Source of the DNA: Tubulanus polymorphus
Taxonomy: Eukaryota > Nemertea > Palaeonemertea > Tubulaniformes > Tubulanidae
Direction: 5' to 3'
DNA length: 64,000 nucleotides
NCBI RefSeq assembly: GCF_964204645.1
Contig: NC_134027.1
Coordinates: 13,318,485 to 13,382,484 of the forward strand
Below the pieces are notes generated by a model that saw nothing but the letters and a program-made list of their open reading frames with translations, had not been told where the DNA came from and did no database searches. Position 1 is the first letter of the stretch. Each line of letters starts with the position of its first letter. The translations under genes were made by a program, and so were the position numbers. Below, piece after piece: positions 35,554 through 45,719 of this stretch.

Positions 35554-36859
35554 ATGGATGAGAAGGTAGGATGTGAAATTTGTGGTGAACTTCAAAGAAA
35601 AAGTAATATGGCTCGACGTATGAAAAACCATGATAAAAATTATAAAACTCCTAAAATAAACTGCCCAAATTGTAATAAGTTATTCTCAAGAAATTATGTT
35701 AAAACAAATTCAGAGAAGTGTAAAATTAATGACTCAACGGTTAATGTTGATAGTGACGAAAGTAATAATAATTCTGTTAAAGTTGAACCTGAAATTATTT
35801 GGAAAAGACCTTACTTATTCTATGACAAGAATAATATAAAAGATCATTTCTGTGAGCCTCGTCGAATATATTTTAGCCCTGAAAATATAGAAGATTGGGA
35901 AAATCATCAATTTCGTAAAGCACATATAGATAAAATTTCTAATAAATTTGAAGCAGAATTCAATGAAAGAAAAAATAATATATTAGAAAACATAAAATAT
36001 GAGAAAACGTTACCAGATAATGAGGAAACACTTGAAAAGTTGGAAAAACAATATAATCAATTAGTAAGAAAAACATATTATTGCAAATATTGTAAATTGA
36101 TTATTACAACAAGTAATTCAAATCTACATAATAAAACAATAAAACATAAAGAAAACGTAAGAAAATACCAAGAATTTAATGAAGATCTATTACCAAGATA
36201 TGATAGAAAAAAAATGTATTTATGTGTACTCAAGACAAGAAGATTCTGTGATATTTTGTAATGAATGTGGATGGCAAAGAAATTTATGGGGTGATGAAAA
36301 AACTAGAGATATTCTTATAGAACCAAAATTAAAATATCTAGATGAAATTTTTAAGATATTTTCTATGGAAGATCATACACCAGAATATAAGCAATGGCTT
36401 GAAAAAATGAAAATGATAGAAAATAAAAATGGTGAAATAACTAAGAGAGATATAATAAAAACAATTATTCCATCAACATGTAACACAAAAGAAAAGAAAA
36501 TTTATTTATGTTTATTATTTAACGATTATTATAAAAAACCTAAATTAACAAAAGAAGATATGGAAAATATAAAGGATACATTCACAAACATGTTAAAATT
36601 TTATGTGGATAATAAAATAACAGATTCAATTAATTATGAATTCTTTTTAAATAGGATTGTAAATTTTTTAAACGTCGATATTATAATTCCATTTGATGAA
36701 TTAACAAACAAAAAGAAACAAAGAGAGCGGGGTGAAATGTGGTACAATATAGAACTCTATTTAAATGAGAAAAATGAAATGAAAGAACCTAAACAATTAA
36801 ATGAATATGAAGAAACCAATAGTGATTTTGAGTATGATGATATTGATTTTCTGTTTTAA
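35554..36859 (+). pseudogene. Polinton block C: large finger/zinc-ribbon protein, one frameshift
   Basis: Two overlapping frames (35554-36261 and 36179-36859) make one ~430-residue product broken near 36.23 kb. Visible metal-binding elements are CEICGELQRKSNMARRMKNH (3-24), CPNCNKLF...C (~38-57), YYCKYCKLIITTSNSNLH...H (~180-202) and a C-terminal FCNECGWQRNLWGDEKTR. In block D the last element reads as a complete CPRC...CNECG ribbon. Its stop overlaps the stop of the convergent polymerase gene (36856-36859). The gene is Asn/Lys-rich like its neighbours. I do not recognise it outside these elements. DNA binding is inferred. Confidence 0.7.
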
Positions 36860-37312
36860 TGACCGTAAGGTAATGTTTTTATTCCATCACCCAAAATATA
36901 TCTTTTCTCATCGAACGGATTTAAGCTAGTTTTTTCAACTTCATTAATGTACATCTCGTGATCTTCTGATCTTAAACAATTCATTTTATGTTTCATTACA
37001 ATTGAGTTATATAAACACTTTTATATGATCTTGAAATTCTATCTGTTTATCAACCACATGTTTTGTTATTCCTTTTAACTTTTTAGCTTCATGATCTTTT
37101 GTTCTATAACTATACATTTTACTTATCATCCCAACAAATTCAATCATTTCATCGCCCCCTAATTCATCTTTAAATTTACCATGAATTTTTTTATTATCAT
37201 TGCTAAATAGTTCCTGATCTTTTGGATAATTGCTTAAGTCAAAATGATGTTTGAATGTTTTTAAGTCTTTTGTTATGTCATTTGTCTTGATTTTTAGTAT
37301 GTATGCATCCGT
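36856..37312 (-). pseudogene. polB: Polinton block C: PolB C-terminal part after the intein
   Basis: Starting at TDAY, the second half of the pol-c motif, the reading continues YILKIKTNDITKDLKT, FDLSNYPK, GKFKDELGGDEMIEFVG, KMYSYRTKDHEAKKLKGITK and a C-terminal segment ending YGH at 36856. It aligns with block F (63090-63620). The catalytic motif has Ala where block F has Ser (TDAY versus TDSY). Frameshifts near 37.01 and 36.96 kb disrupt the last 50 residues. Confidence 0.85.
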
Positions 37313-38110
37313 ATTAAGCAAATTAATGGAAATCCACAGTTAAATGTTCCATCTTCAGTTGATAAATCATAAACATAATCTGATGGGTTAGATGTTTCAA
37401 ATAAATCTTTAACTTCTTCAGTTATTTCTTTTTCTGTATGCCTTAGATTAAAACAATTTAGTTTAGATCTAATCAATCCAATATTCATATTAAAACCTAA
37501 TGAATTACATAATAGATTCAATCCTGATATACCAATTTTTCCTTTTTCTGCAAATGTTATTGCTGGAGAACTCGTAAATTTTCGTACCATCTGCTGCGTA
37601 GAATCCAATGGAGATTTTCTAAGATTATATTCTGCATTTAATACATAATCTGGCACTATCTTTTCTTAAGTTGAAGTATTACTTTTCACTATTGCATGAA
37701 TATATAATTCATTATTATATTTTGTAGCAAAATCTTTAGGAATATTTACAAATATTCTATAAACCGCTGATGATTTCATACGATCCACGATTCTAAATAT
37801 TTTATGTGAATAAACTTCTTCACATTATTTCTTTATTCTTTCTAATAATTTCAAATCTTGATTGCATAAAAACCAACAATATTGAGTGCGACTAACATAA
37901 TTACACACAACTGCTGAACCATCACCCATGAAAAATCCTTTGATAAAATATTCGTTTTCTTCTAATGTTTCAGGTTCTATATTATAAATATTATCAATTA
38001 TTTCATCAAATGACATATGATTCATTCTTTGGAAAAACCTTTTATGTAATAATTCTTCTCCAATTTTTATATCAGTTGGTTTTATTTTATCACCATTATG
38101 TTTTCTAATT
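37313..38110 (-). pseudogene. Intein with two LAGLIDADG motifs in PolB (N-terminus missing)
   Basis: The sequence directly before TDAY is not polymerase. It ends YVYDLSTEDGTFNCGFPLIC, which is the intein C-terminal block (VYDLE...F...N); the last residue before Thr is Asn (37313-37315). Upstream are EKGKIGISGLNLLCNSLGF, a GFYAADGTK motif near 37.6 kb in another frame, and FIKGFFMGDGSA near 37.93 kb. These are the two LAGLIDADG motifs of a homing endonuclease. Before them comes KPTDIKIGEELLHKRFF, like the intein region after block B. The site splits the YFD/TDS motif, the known pol-c intein site of viral family B polymerases. The first intein block and the upstream polymerase are lost at the inverted repeat. 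Stops at 37.83 and 37.67 kb and a frameshift show it is dead. The residue before the final Asn, usually His, reads Leu. Confidence 0.8.
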
Positions 38111-38185
38111 AAACCAACTGATATAAAAATTGGAGAAGAATTATTACATAAAAGGTTTTTCCAAAGAATGAATCATATGTCATTT
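38008..38185. repeat. Perfect 75-bp inverted repeat at the PolB/intein break
   Basis: Bases 38008-38082 are exactly the reverse complement of 38111-38185, with a 28-nt spacer. The left arm is intein coding sequence in its normal minus orientation. The right arm is the same sequence turned round and joined to the PolB N-terminus at about 38190. It explains why the middle of the polymerase is absent. Confidence 0.95.
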
Positions 38186-38189
38186 TTAA

Positions 38190-38397
38190 ACATTGTATTA
38201 CTTTTTGATGCTTTATTCCTTTTTGTTTTATAAATATTCAAATCTAAAAATATAATTTCATTCAATGTTAAACCAGAACACTCAAAATATCTTTCTTCAA
38301 TATGACGTTTAAATTCATTAAATATTTTTTCTAATTTCTCTTTTATTTGTGTTTTTGAAATTATTTCTTCAGAGTGTGTTTAAATATTATAATCCAT
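38190..38397 (-). pseudogene. polB: Polinton block C: PolB N-terminus
   Basis: Begins at ATG 38397 and matches the first ~65 residues of block B PolB (HSEEIISKTQIKEKLEKIFN, then FKRHIEERYFECSGL). A TAA occurs at the sixth codon, where block B has CAA. Homology ends at the inverted repeat junction. This and 36856-37312 are the two ends of one polymerase gene with the centre deleted. Confidence 0.8.
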
Positions 38398-38406
38398 TTT
38401 TTTTTC

Positions 38407-39023
38407 TTATATTACAAAACTTACTTTCCCAGAGATACTAATGTTTGGATATTCAACATCTGTAATAAAGTCCATTACTTTTTCCATTATTTCAATAAAT
38501 TTACTATAATCTTCTATTGTTGCTCCTTTAAAAAATCTAAATACAATAGCTGCAGGCCCAATTTTACTACGTAATGTTTCTAAAATTTCAATTGTATCTT
38601 TTATTTCTAGTGAATCAATATAATTTCTAACATTTTCTATATAAGGTTTATTTGAAATAGATTTAGTTTTTGAAACTGGTTTTTTTACTTGTTGAGGTTT
38701 ATCATCAAGATAATCTGTTCCTAAAACATTATTACTTAAATTTTGTTTGTGTTTTTGCGATTCGAGATGTCTTTTATAATTCCTTTTTGCTATAAATTCA
38801 TTACAAACCACATTTTATTTCATCCACATTCATATTTTCTAATTGTTCTTTTCTTTCATTGGAATTTTCTGGAGTTTCAAAATCTATAACATTTTTTTTA
38901 ATGATTTGCAGTTTTTTCATGTCGTGCTTTATGAGATTTATCAATGTATTTTTTACAATATGTACAATAATATTGATTTTCATTAACATCAATTTTTTCT
39001 GTATGTTGTTCACTCTCTCCCAT
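38407..39023 (-). pseudogene. Polinton block C: two-finger protein upstream of PolB
   Basis: The ATG at 39023 is preceded by CTAATAA. The first finger is YYCTYCKKYIDKSHKARH. The second is VCNEFIAKRNYKRHLESQKH, whose first Cys codon region is damaged by a 1-base change near 38.81 kb. A linker rich in Lys/Ser follows. The C-terminal helical part contains RSKIGPAAIVFRFFKGATIE, and the end is ISGKVSFVI. A frameshift after the first finger at 38.9 kb also breaks it. It ends 10 bp before the PolB start, as in block B, implying co-transcription. Confidence 0.75.
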
Positions 39024-39100
39024 TTATTAGAAAAAAAATTACTTGTGGTGATGAGTGGAGTGTCGCCCTCTCGCTCTCTGATCTGAAACCCACATTTACC
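39024..39100. repeat. Block C flank shared with block B
   Basis: Parallel to 17540-17613; see that entry. Similarity ends near ACCCACATTT in both. If this is the element terminus, its inverted partner should exist at the other end, but I did not find it in the window. Confidence 0.6.
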
Positions 39101-39179
39101 AATTACTAGAATGGTGCACCTTTAAGCCACGATTTTTCAGATCAGGTTATAACCATAACTACTACTATTCAAGGGTAAT

Positions 39180-41910
39180 CGTACGGTTCGTTTTATTTAA
39201 AACTACTGTTGATGCTGTGACAACTGCCTCCTCTCAGATAATTATAGAAAATACATGAATATTATTTGATGACGGCTCACAAATGTCATTCATAACCAAA
39301 TCATTAGTTCATCAATTACAATTAAAGACGAAGAGACGAGAATTTTTGAACTTGTCTGGTTTTGGTGCTAGATCATCAGGATTCAAAGAAGTTGATATTG
39401 TTTCTTTGAATGTTTATTTCTGTCGACAAAATAAACCTATGTCAATCCCAGTTACATCGTTTCTAGGATTCTTGAGTTCAAGGTTCTAACATTAGCACAT
39501 AGTGTGAACGGTGGTTCAAATTCTTTCAATGTGGCGTTATTAGTTGGTTCAGATTTTTACTACCACTTCGTATATAAATCCAATGTTCTGAATCTGGCCT
39601 GGTTGCTGTAAGCACCAAATTAGGCTATGCTGTGACCGGTCCGTGGTTGGCTATACCTGGTAGCGACGTCCATATGTTGAGTGTAATTGCGGAACCAAAC
39701 TTTTTCCTGACTTACAGAAGTTTTTGGGCTTTGGAAAATGTGGGTTTTCAACCAAACAATGACTATTCTAAAAAGTGATTTCTCGATTAGTATTGTGATA
39801 CCCATATATCTAAGGGCTATGTATTTATTTGGCTAAATTACCATGGAAACCAAATCACGGATCACTACCAAGCAACTATGGTATTGCTTCCTGGTGGTCT
39901 CTTGCACATAGTTTTTCTCCGGAATTACGTATTAGATACAATGATATCTTTCAATACCAATTAGATAAGGACATTATCGAGAAAATAGACGATCCCCGAA
40001 AGTTTTTGGCAAGGTTCACTCTATACCACATCACGCAGTGTTTCTGCAATCCGCTACTACGCAGATTAGGATTGTCTAATTGTAGTTCTCGTTCATTATC
40101 AAATCCAGTTTCATTGAATGATTGTTTAGATAGCGGACCTCCTTTATTGAATGGCGTAACCTCAATTTTGATGCTTTTTAGACTTTTCCGATACGGTGTC
40201 TTTAATGAAATAGAGAAAGCGTTTCTCCATGTCGGGCTGGACATGTTGTGTTTTTATGGTGTCTCCACCAATTTTATGATTGCTGTTTCCATCAGTGTGT
40301 TTCTTCACCAGTGTTGTGTTGGCGTAATCTCTACCCGTGATGTAGTGAGGGATCTGTCTTAGGGCTGGATCTTCAGTCCTCGTTCTTGACTATCTTCCAA
40401 GGCTCCCGTATATAACTTAACGACTTCTTAAATTATATATCCGTTTATCATCTCTTGACTAGATGTATACTATCTCTTCCTGGAGCTCTGTTCTCTTAAG
40501 CTCTAAAAACTTCTAACTTTCTTAAACCCTTTTTGAACCTTTCTTTAACAACTATAAATGCTCCCTTTTTATACCATTTTCTCTTTAGTAACGTGTGCAG
40601 GCCCTCTTCCACACATGGTTTGGAATTCGTGGATTGTGACGTATTCCTACGTCACAACATTCCTCCAATCCATGTATGGGTGATGACGTATCAGCACATT
40701 TCACAATTATCTAAATATTTTTTTTTGCACTCACCAGAGTCCATGGCCCACCATATTAGGTTTTCCTACGTAGACACATACGTCACTTCCTGACTTTTTA
40801 TTTATATTACTTCTATTTATGTTTATGTTTGACGTACGAATCCACGCATGTTGTCTGGTAACTGCAGCACTGGCCATGAACACCAGCTTCCGTACATTAC
40901 TTGTTGGTATAGTTTAACTGCTGATGACTGAAACCTACTAATATGTTCCCTAAAAGCTTGTTGATATAATTCATAAAGTCTCCACAATAGACCCCTGCGA
41001 CAGGGATGTAACCAGGTTTTTGGCTCAGCGATCACACCGACTCGGAGAGTCCTTTAAACTGTTTTCGTTTTAGGCGTGTCCTGTTCGGTGCATGTTGTTG
41101 TATGTTTATGTCCATTTCACTTATTCACCATTTACGAAATTACGTTGGTGAATTTGCTGATCAGATATTGCGCGATATATATAATGTAAGTTTTAGCATC
41201 CAGAGCGAATGTGATGTAGTTAAGTTTTATCACGAGTGTCGTGGTTTCAAATCGAAAGCTATTTTCAATTTCAGATGCTGGGCTTCGAATTGTGCGGAAT
41301 GGGAAAATCGTGCAATGTCTGATCAGGCAGCCGAAAGTTCAAATTGCATCAAGAATCTAGGCTTGTTATGGGATGTGAACGGGGACCATCTCAAATTTCC
41401 AGATAATTCAGTTTTATTGGGAAAAGCGAACTATCCTCCATGTAGCTAGCAGTATTTACGACCCTCTAGGGCTACTATCTTTTGAAACTGTTCGATCCAA
41501 AATTTTATTGCAGGATATATGGAAACAATCTTTTGATTGGGATGAGTTGTTACCAGCAAATATTTGTTTAGAATGGGGTTCAATTGCTAACATTCGAATA
41601 TTCCGGAATTGCATGTCTATTCTGACACGAGTTCAAGGGCTTACGGGGCAGTCTGTTATTTTAAATCAGGTTCGGAGTATTCTTTGGTCATCATGTCGAA
41701 GTCACGGGTAGCTCCAGTTCGAATTCTAACAATCCCTAAACTCGAACCTATGGCCGCAACTGTGGCTGCGCGTTTGGTTAACCACGTTCAATCGACCACA
41801 TCAGTGGCACTTAAAAGAGTACTGAACGTACGTTTTTGGACAGATAGTATGATTGTCCTTGGGTGGCTTACTTGTGACAAGACTTTACCTGTGACAAGAC
41901 TTTAATTCGT
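39180..41910 (+). pseudogene. pol: BEL/Pao LTR retrotransposon pol, decayed
   Basis: In order: an aspartic-protease-like segment (FDDGSQMSFITKSLV near 39.27 kb, LLVGSDFYY near 39.54 kb and the KLGYAVTGP/GPW region near 39.63 kb); the reverse-transcriptase entry (LPWKPNHGSLPSNYGIA at 39.84 kb, then YNDIFQYQLDKDIIEKIDD, then SLNDCLDSGPPLLNG and IEKAFLHVGL); a 0.76 kb insertion; the second RT half from 41102 (HHLRNYVGEFADQI); and the Pao-type region (SIYDPLG at 41.46 kb, then SKSRVAPVRILTIPKLEPMA and FWTDSMIVLGWL near 41.86 kb). Frame changes and stops are frequent. The catalytic YVDD-type box is lost, because the sequence runs from DIY directly into NVSFSI. No integrase follows. Confidence 0.8.
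40340..41100. mobile_element. Insertion inside the BEL/Pao reverse transcriptase
   Basis: RT homology breaks off after GVIS at about 40338 and resumes at 41102. The intervening 0.76 kb has no RT similarity. It begins near TGTAGTGAGGGATC, contains CGTATATAAC, and ends near CCTGTTCGGTGCA. The TG...CA ends and TATA-like word would fit a solo LTR, but I see no clear target duplication. Confidence 0.4.
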
Positions 41911-42319
41911 GCCGTATTAAGCTATTTAGATTTATCGCAGCTGTCTTGTGAAAATTTGTAAGCAGTCCTTATGTATTCCCTGTGTAATCAAAACTTAATT
42001 TCTATGTTATACACGTGTTTTGATTACGATTTCCCCTCTACATGTTTATCGAGAAGCGCCTGATTACAAGCTGATTACAATTGATTGTCAACAGAGTTAC
42101 AGCGATTTACTGTGAGACAAAGAAAATACTAAATCTATTTAGTTTTCTAAAATTTTGTGTATGTCTCATACCCTCTCATTACCTCGAACACTGTGTATCG
42201 TATCACTCGAAATTCATAAATCTACCTGGCTTTATTGGGTACTGTTTAAAAGTTATAAAACAAATTACACCCAAAACACCAATACCTATCTTTCTAATTC
42301 AGGTTATAGCGTTTAGTGG

Positions 42320-42620
42320 TGGGAGAAATATTCCTCCCTAAATCAATATACTTTGAATCTAAGACTTAGGTCCATTTTCCATCAGTTGACATGTGACAAT
42401 ATTTCGAATATCGGACCAGGTCCATTTTCCTACGTTTGACATAGGGAGGAAGATTCCCCCCGAAGTCAATACTTTGAATATCAGACCTGATGGTCGAATT
42501 CTCTTCGTTGATCTTGGGACGAATATTCCTCCCAAAGTCAATTGTTTGAATATCGAACCCCTTGGTCAAGTTTCCATCGATTGACTCTGGGAGGAATATT
42601 CCTCCAAAGGTCAATTTTCA
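42320..42620. repeat. Palindrome-bearing tandem repeat, ~73 bp unit
   Basis: About five units, each with GGGAGGAATATTCCTCCC (self-complementary) or a variant, then AAGTCAAT..TTTGAATATC and a TCCATTTTCC block. The clearest are centred at 42330, 42455, 42525 and 42598. Antisense open frames here are made by the repeat. Confidence 0.8.
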
Positions 42621-42639
42621 CAATAGCGGTCCTCTTAAT

Positions 42640-43600
42640 TGGTGACATTCAAAGAACGTGCGGCTCAGATTTCTATTGTGCGCCTATCGTGCACTGCGCG
42701 TGAATCACTTACGTAATATTTTCTGTAAATGTGAAGACCTTGGGGGCATTATGTTCACTAAAGCCCGACATTATCCCACATTCCGGACTGTTAATAGGTT
42801 GATTTTACGGCAGAGTCGACAAGTTTCAACAATTTTTAACTGTTCATTTATGAATATTTGAGGACTTATGGACTAAAAATTCTAAATTTTCGATACATTT
42901 TGAGAAAGTCACAAAACATTTGAGACTGCATTGCCAATGGAAATGTACGTGCGCCACTCTAATTGGCTAGAATCCTTACATTCAATAGAAACTGGCGGCA
43001 TCAGTGATTTACCGGGGAAATTAGAATTGTATGTTTGACCACGGATTCTTCGTTTTTGAGTCTATGGCTTGGCTCTGGTTTTATCATGAGTTTGAACAAC
43101 GTACATAGAAAAAAATGGTGGGGATTCGACTAACGTGCATCTTTTATTCAGAAAAGAGTATCATAATATAAATACATGTAGAAATTAATATTATTTAATG
43201 ACTCTAAAACGATTTGGGTTTTAGAGTCCATGGTTATATGAATATCTAATTATTTCTCAACTTTCATCAAATACTTAGGAACGCCATTGACAGATTGTCA
43301 AACCATTGAACGTTTGGGTAAAAAGTTCTGCTAGAATTGATTACGATCGGCTTTTTAGATAATCTCCACGAAGGTCACAATTTTAGTGATTTGACCTTGG
43401 GAGGTTTAAACCTCTCGAATCCAATTAGCGAAATATCGATCCTCTTTGTCGGCGGTAATGAAAGAATAGCGCGAAGTTTCTAATGTGCAGCGGTCGCATT
43501 TTGTTCACGAATAGCTTACGTAATTATAATTGAAAGTCGAGATCAATGGCGGATATAGCGCTCTATGGCCCACGCTCAATTCATAAACTGGTCCACAAAT
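42640..43600. other. Intronic host DNA
   Basis: Contains AGGTTTAAACCTCT-like palindromes and diverged relatives of the 42320 repeat near 43.38 kb (GACCTTGGGAGGTTTAAACC). No gene is supported. Confidence 0.4.
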
Positions 43601-43604
43601 AAAG

Positions 43605-44227
43605 TGTTTAGAAGTATAATTGACACGTATGGACGATATTACGCTGTAAATTTATCATTTTTTCAGGACTTAAGGACCGGAAATTGGCAATATTTTTGAT
43701 ACAAACTGAGAAGGTATCAAAACATTTGGGAACGTGTTGCTCGATGAAAACCCGGAAATCGCCTTTGATTCCGTCAAATATCAGGATAGTTATCCGCTTC
43801 ATTTGGTTACACAAGTCCCGGTCTAACGATGATTTTTCGTGTTTTGATGATGAAATATCTATAGAATTATTTATTTTTCTTTCAACTTTGGGGGCGACGT
43901 GTTGCGAAATTCTTCTCCTCACCTCAGCAACGGTTTTGTCATATGAACGCTGAATATTCTCCGCCTCGTGGTCATAGGCAGCTGAATTTCTGGTGTCGTT
44001 CGCTGAGAGATTATCTAAGTTTTTAATACGAAGGTAGTTTCATGGAGTAGTTGTGATTCGACCAGTAAAATTGTTATGTTACTTACATCTTTTTCTGCAA
44101 TTAATGATGTCTTGAGCTTTGTTATCTTTGTTTTTAATTTTCGTTTTTCCTGGATTTGATCCGAGAAGGAATATTCCTTGTCCTTCACTTCCGGCTCGGC
44201 ATCCTCGATTTGGTCCACGTCATCCAT
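43605..44227 (-). pseudogene. BEL/Pao-type gag-like fragment
   Basis: The frame from 44227 encodes an acidic start, then a Lys-rich helix (QEKRKLKTKITKLKTSLIAE) and ends in a GATGTAAGT that could be a donor. A second piece (44036-43605) has a charged coiled coil and QMKRITILIFDGIKGDFRVF, similar in layout to the helix-then-IPxFxGD region of BEL/Pao gag proteins. It is opposite in strand to the pol remains at 39-42 kb, so it is a separate insertion or a domesticated copy. The identification is by pattern only. Confidence 0.45.
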
Positions 44228-45065
44228 TTTGACAAGCGATGTCAGTCTATTTCGGAACGATTTAGAACGATTTTTACGATATTCACGATTGTCACGATGT
44301 ATACTATCCGGTTCGAGGGACCGTGTGGGGACGATTGTCCACCAACACGATATCCTTAGGATTGAATTTGATACGAAAGAAGAATAACGAAAGAAAACGA
44401 TGTATACTGTACAATGCTACGATGATGACTGTTTTTATTACTGATAACACGTGACTAAAAAGAAAACCTATTAGTATAGGAGATGGAGCTTGTAAAAATT
44501 AGATTCATACAATCGGCGAGCCATACGGACTTTCTTGGTACCGATGGAAAGACAACATCTTGGGGCTTCGGACGCTGGGTGTTGTAACCCTGACAACAGA
44601 TGCAGCGTTGCAATAATCGCTTGTCAAGGTGACGACGGTGCTTTTCTTTTTTCTTTTTACCTTATTTCTAAGCATCAACAAAATCAGCAATAACTGGAAA
44701 ACTATGATATGTAGCCTTAAAATTTCAATAAAAAATATTATTGTGGATAACTGTCAACCATTATCTATAAAATATAAATACTTCATGTAGGTATTTACCA
44801 CTGAACTAAGCGGTTCTTTCCGTAATTTGCGTTTTTCCCATGGTTCGGTCAGATTGATTATTCCTATAAAATTAACTCAAAATACTAGGATAACTTTGCA
44901 TGGATTAAATTATAGTCTATGATTACAGCTTCATGTCCATCGTTGGTAAAAGATGAAAAATAGTCGTTTCCATGGTTACATAGACAACAATAGATGATAA
45001 GATATATTGATCAGAAGACCGCAGAGCAGTAACGCGCGAAATACCTCGGGATAATCTCGGGAACA

Positions 45066-45170
45066 ACAATCATAATCATAATCATAATCATAAAAATAAT
45101 CATAGTAATCATAATAATCATGATCATAATAATCATGATAATAATAATCATAATAATAATAATCATAATG
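45066..45170. repeat. (AATCAT)n-type microsatellite
   Basis: Imperfect AATCAT/AATAAT units; the antisense frame gives a Tyr/Asp-rich artefact. Confidence 0.95.
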
Positions 45171-45242
45171 ATTATTACATTTATTACATTCCAATCTTAA
45201 TTATTATGATAATAATAATTAGATAATAAAGAGGGTTTTCAC

Positions 45243-45361
45243 GAGAGCAGCAAGATCACGAAATGTATATTAGTGAAGTTGAAAAAACTAGTTTATATTC
45301 CTTTGATGATAAGCGATTTATATTGCATGATGGAATAAAAACATTACTTTATGGTCATTAA
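45243..45361 (+). pseudogene. polB: Polinton block D: PolB C-terminal fragment
   Basis: The stretch encodes DHEMYISEVEKTSLYSFDDK and RFILHDGIKTLLYGH then stop. It is the extreme C-terminus of the block C/F polymerase (block F: YHEMFIEEIEKISLNPFDDK). It is 40 codons long and truncated on its left by host DNA. Orientation is opposite to block C. Confidence 0.8.
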
Positions 45362-45379
45362 TTAAATAATGCTAATCTT

Positions 45380-45715
45380 TTCTTTACTTATTCTATTTCT
45401 ATATGATTATGTTTTATAAAATAATCACGATTTTCTAGATTACTTAATTGTAAATATTAAGTACTCATATGTAAATTATTATAGTTTTCTGGGTTGCTAT
45501 TCTCTAAATTTTCATTGAACTTTCTTGTTTTTTCATCACCCCATGAAGTTTTTTTGATAACCTCATTCATTACAAAATATCGTAGAACTATCTTGGAATA
45601 AATTATTATGAATACATCTTGGACATTTATGTATATCATATTTTCTATTAGATGTGAGTCAAGTTTTTGATATTTGCTCACTTTTTTACGTTGTTTTTTT
45701 TATTTATTAAGTAGA
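45380..45715 (-). pseudogene. Polinton block D: zinc-ribbon end of the large finger protein
   Basis: Convergent with the PolB fragment, as in block C. Two minus frames together show HKCPRCIHNNLF, then STIFCNE.GY and SWGDEKTRKFNENLENSN, corresponding to the CNECGWQRNLWGDEKTR region of 35554-36859. The CxxC...CxxC layout is a zinc ribbon. One Cys codon has mutated to TGA and frames shift twice. The block is only about 0.47 kb. Confidence 0.7.
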
Positions 45716-45719
45716 TTTT

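Noticed and set aside
44976-45194. Tyr/Asp-rich 72-residue frame
   Set aside because: Translation of the AATCAT microsatellite.
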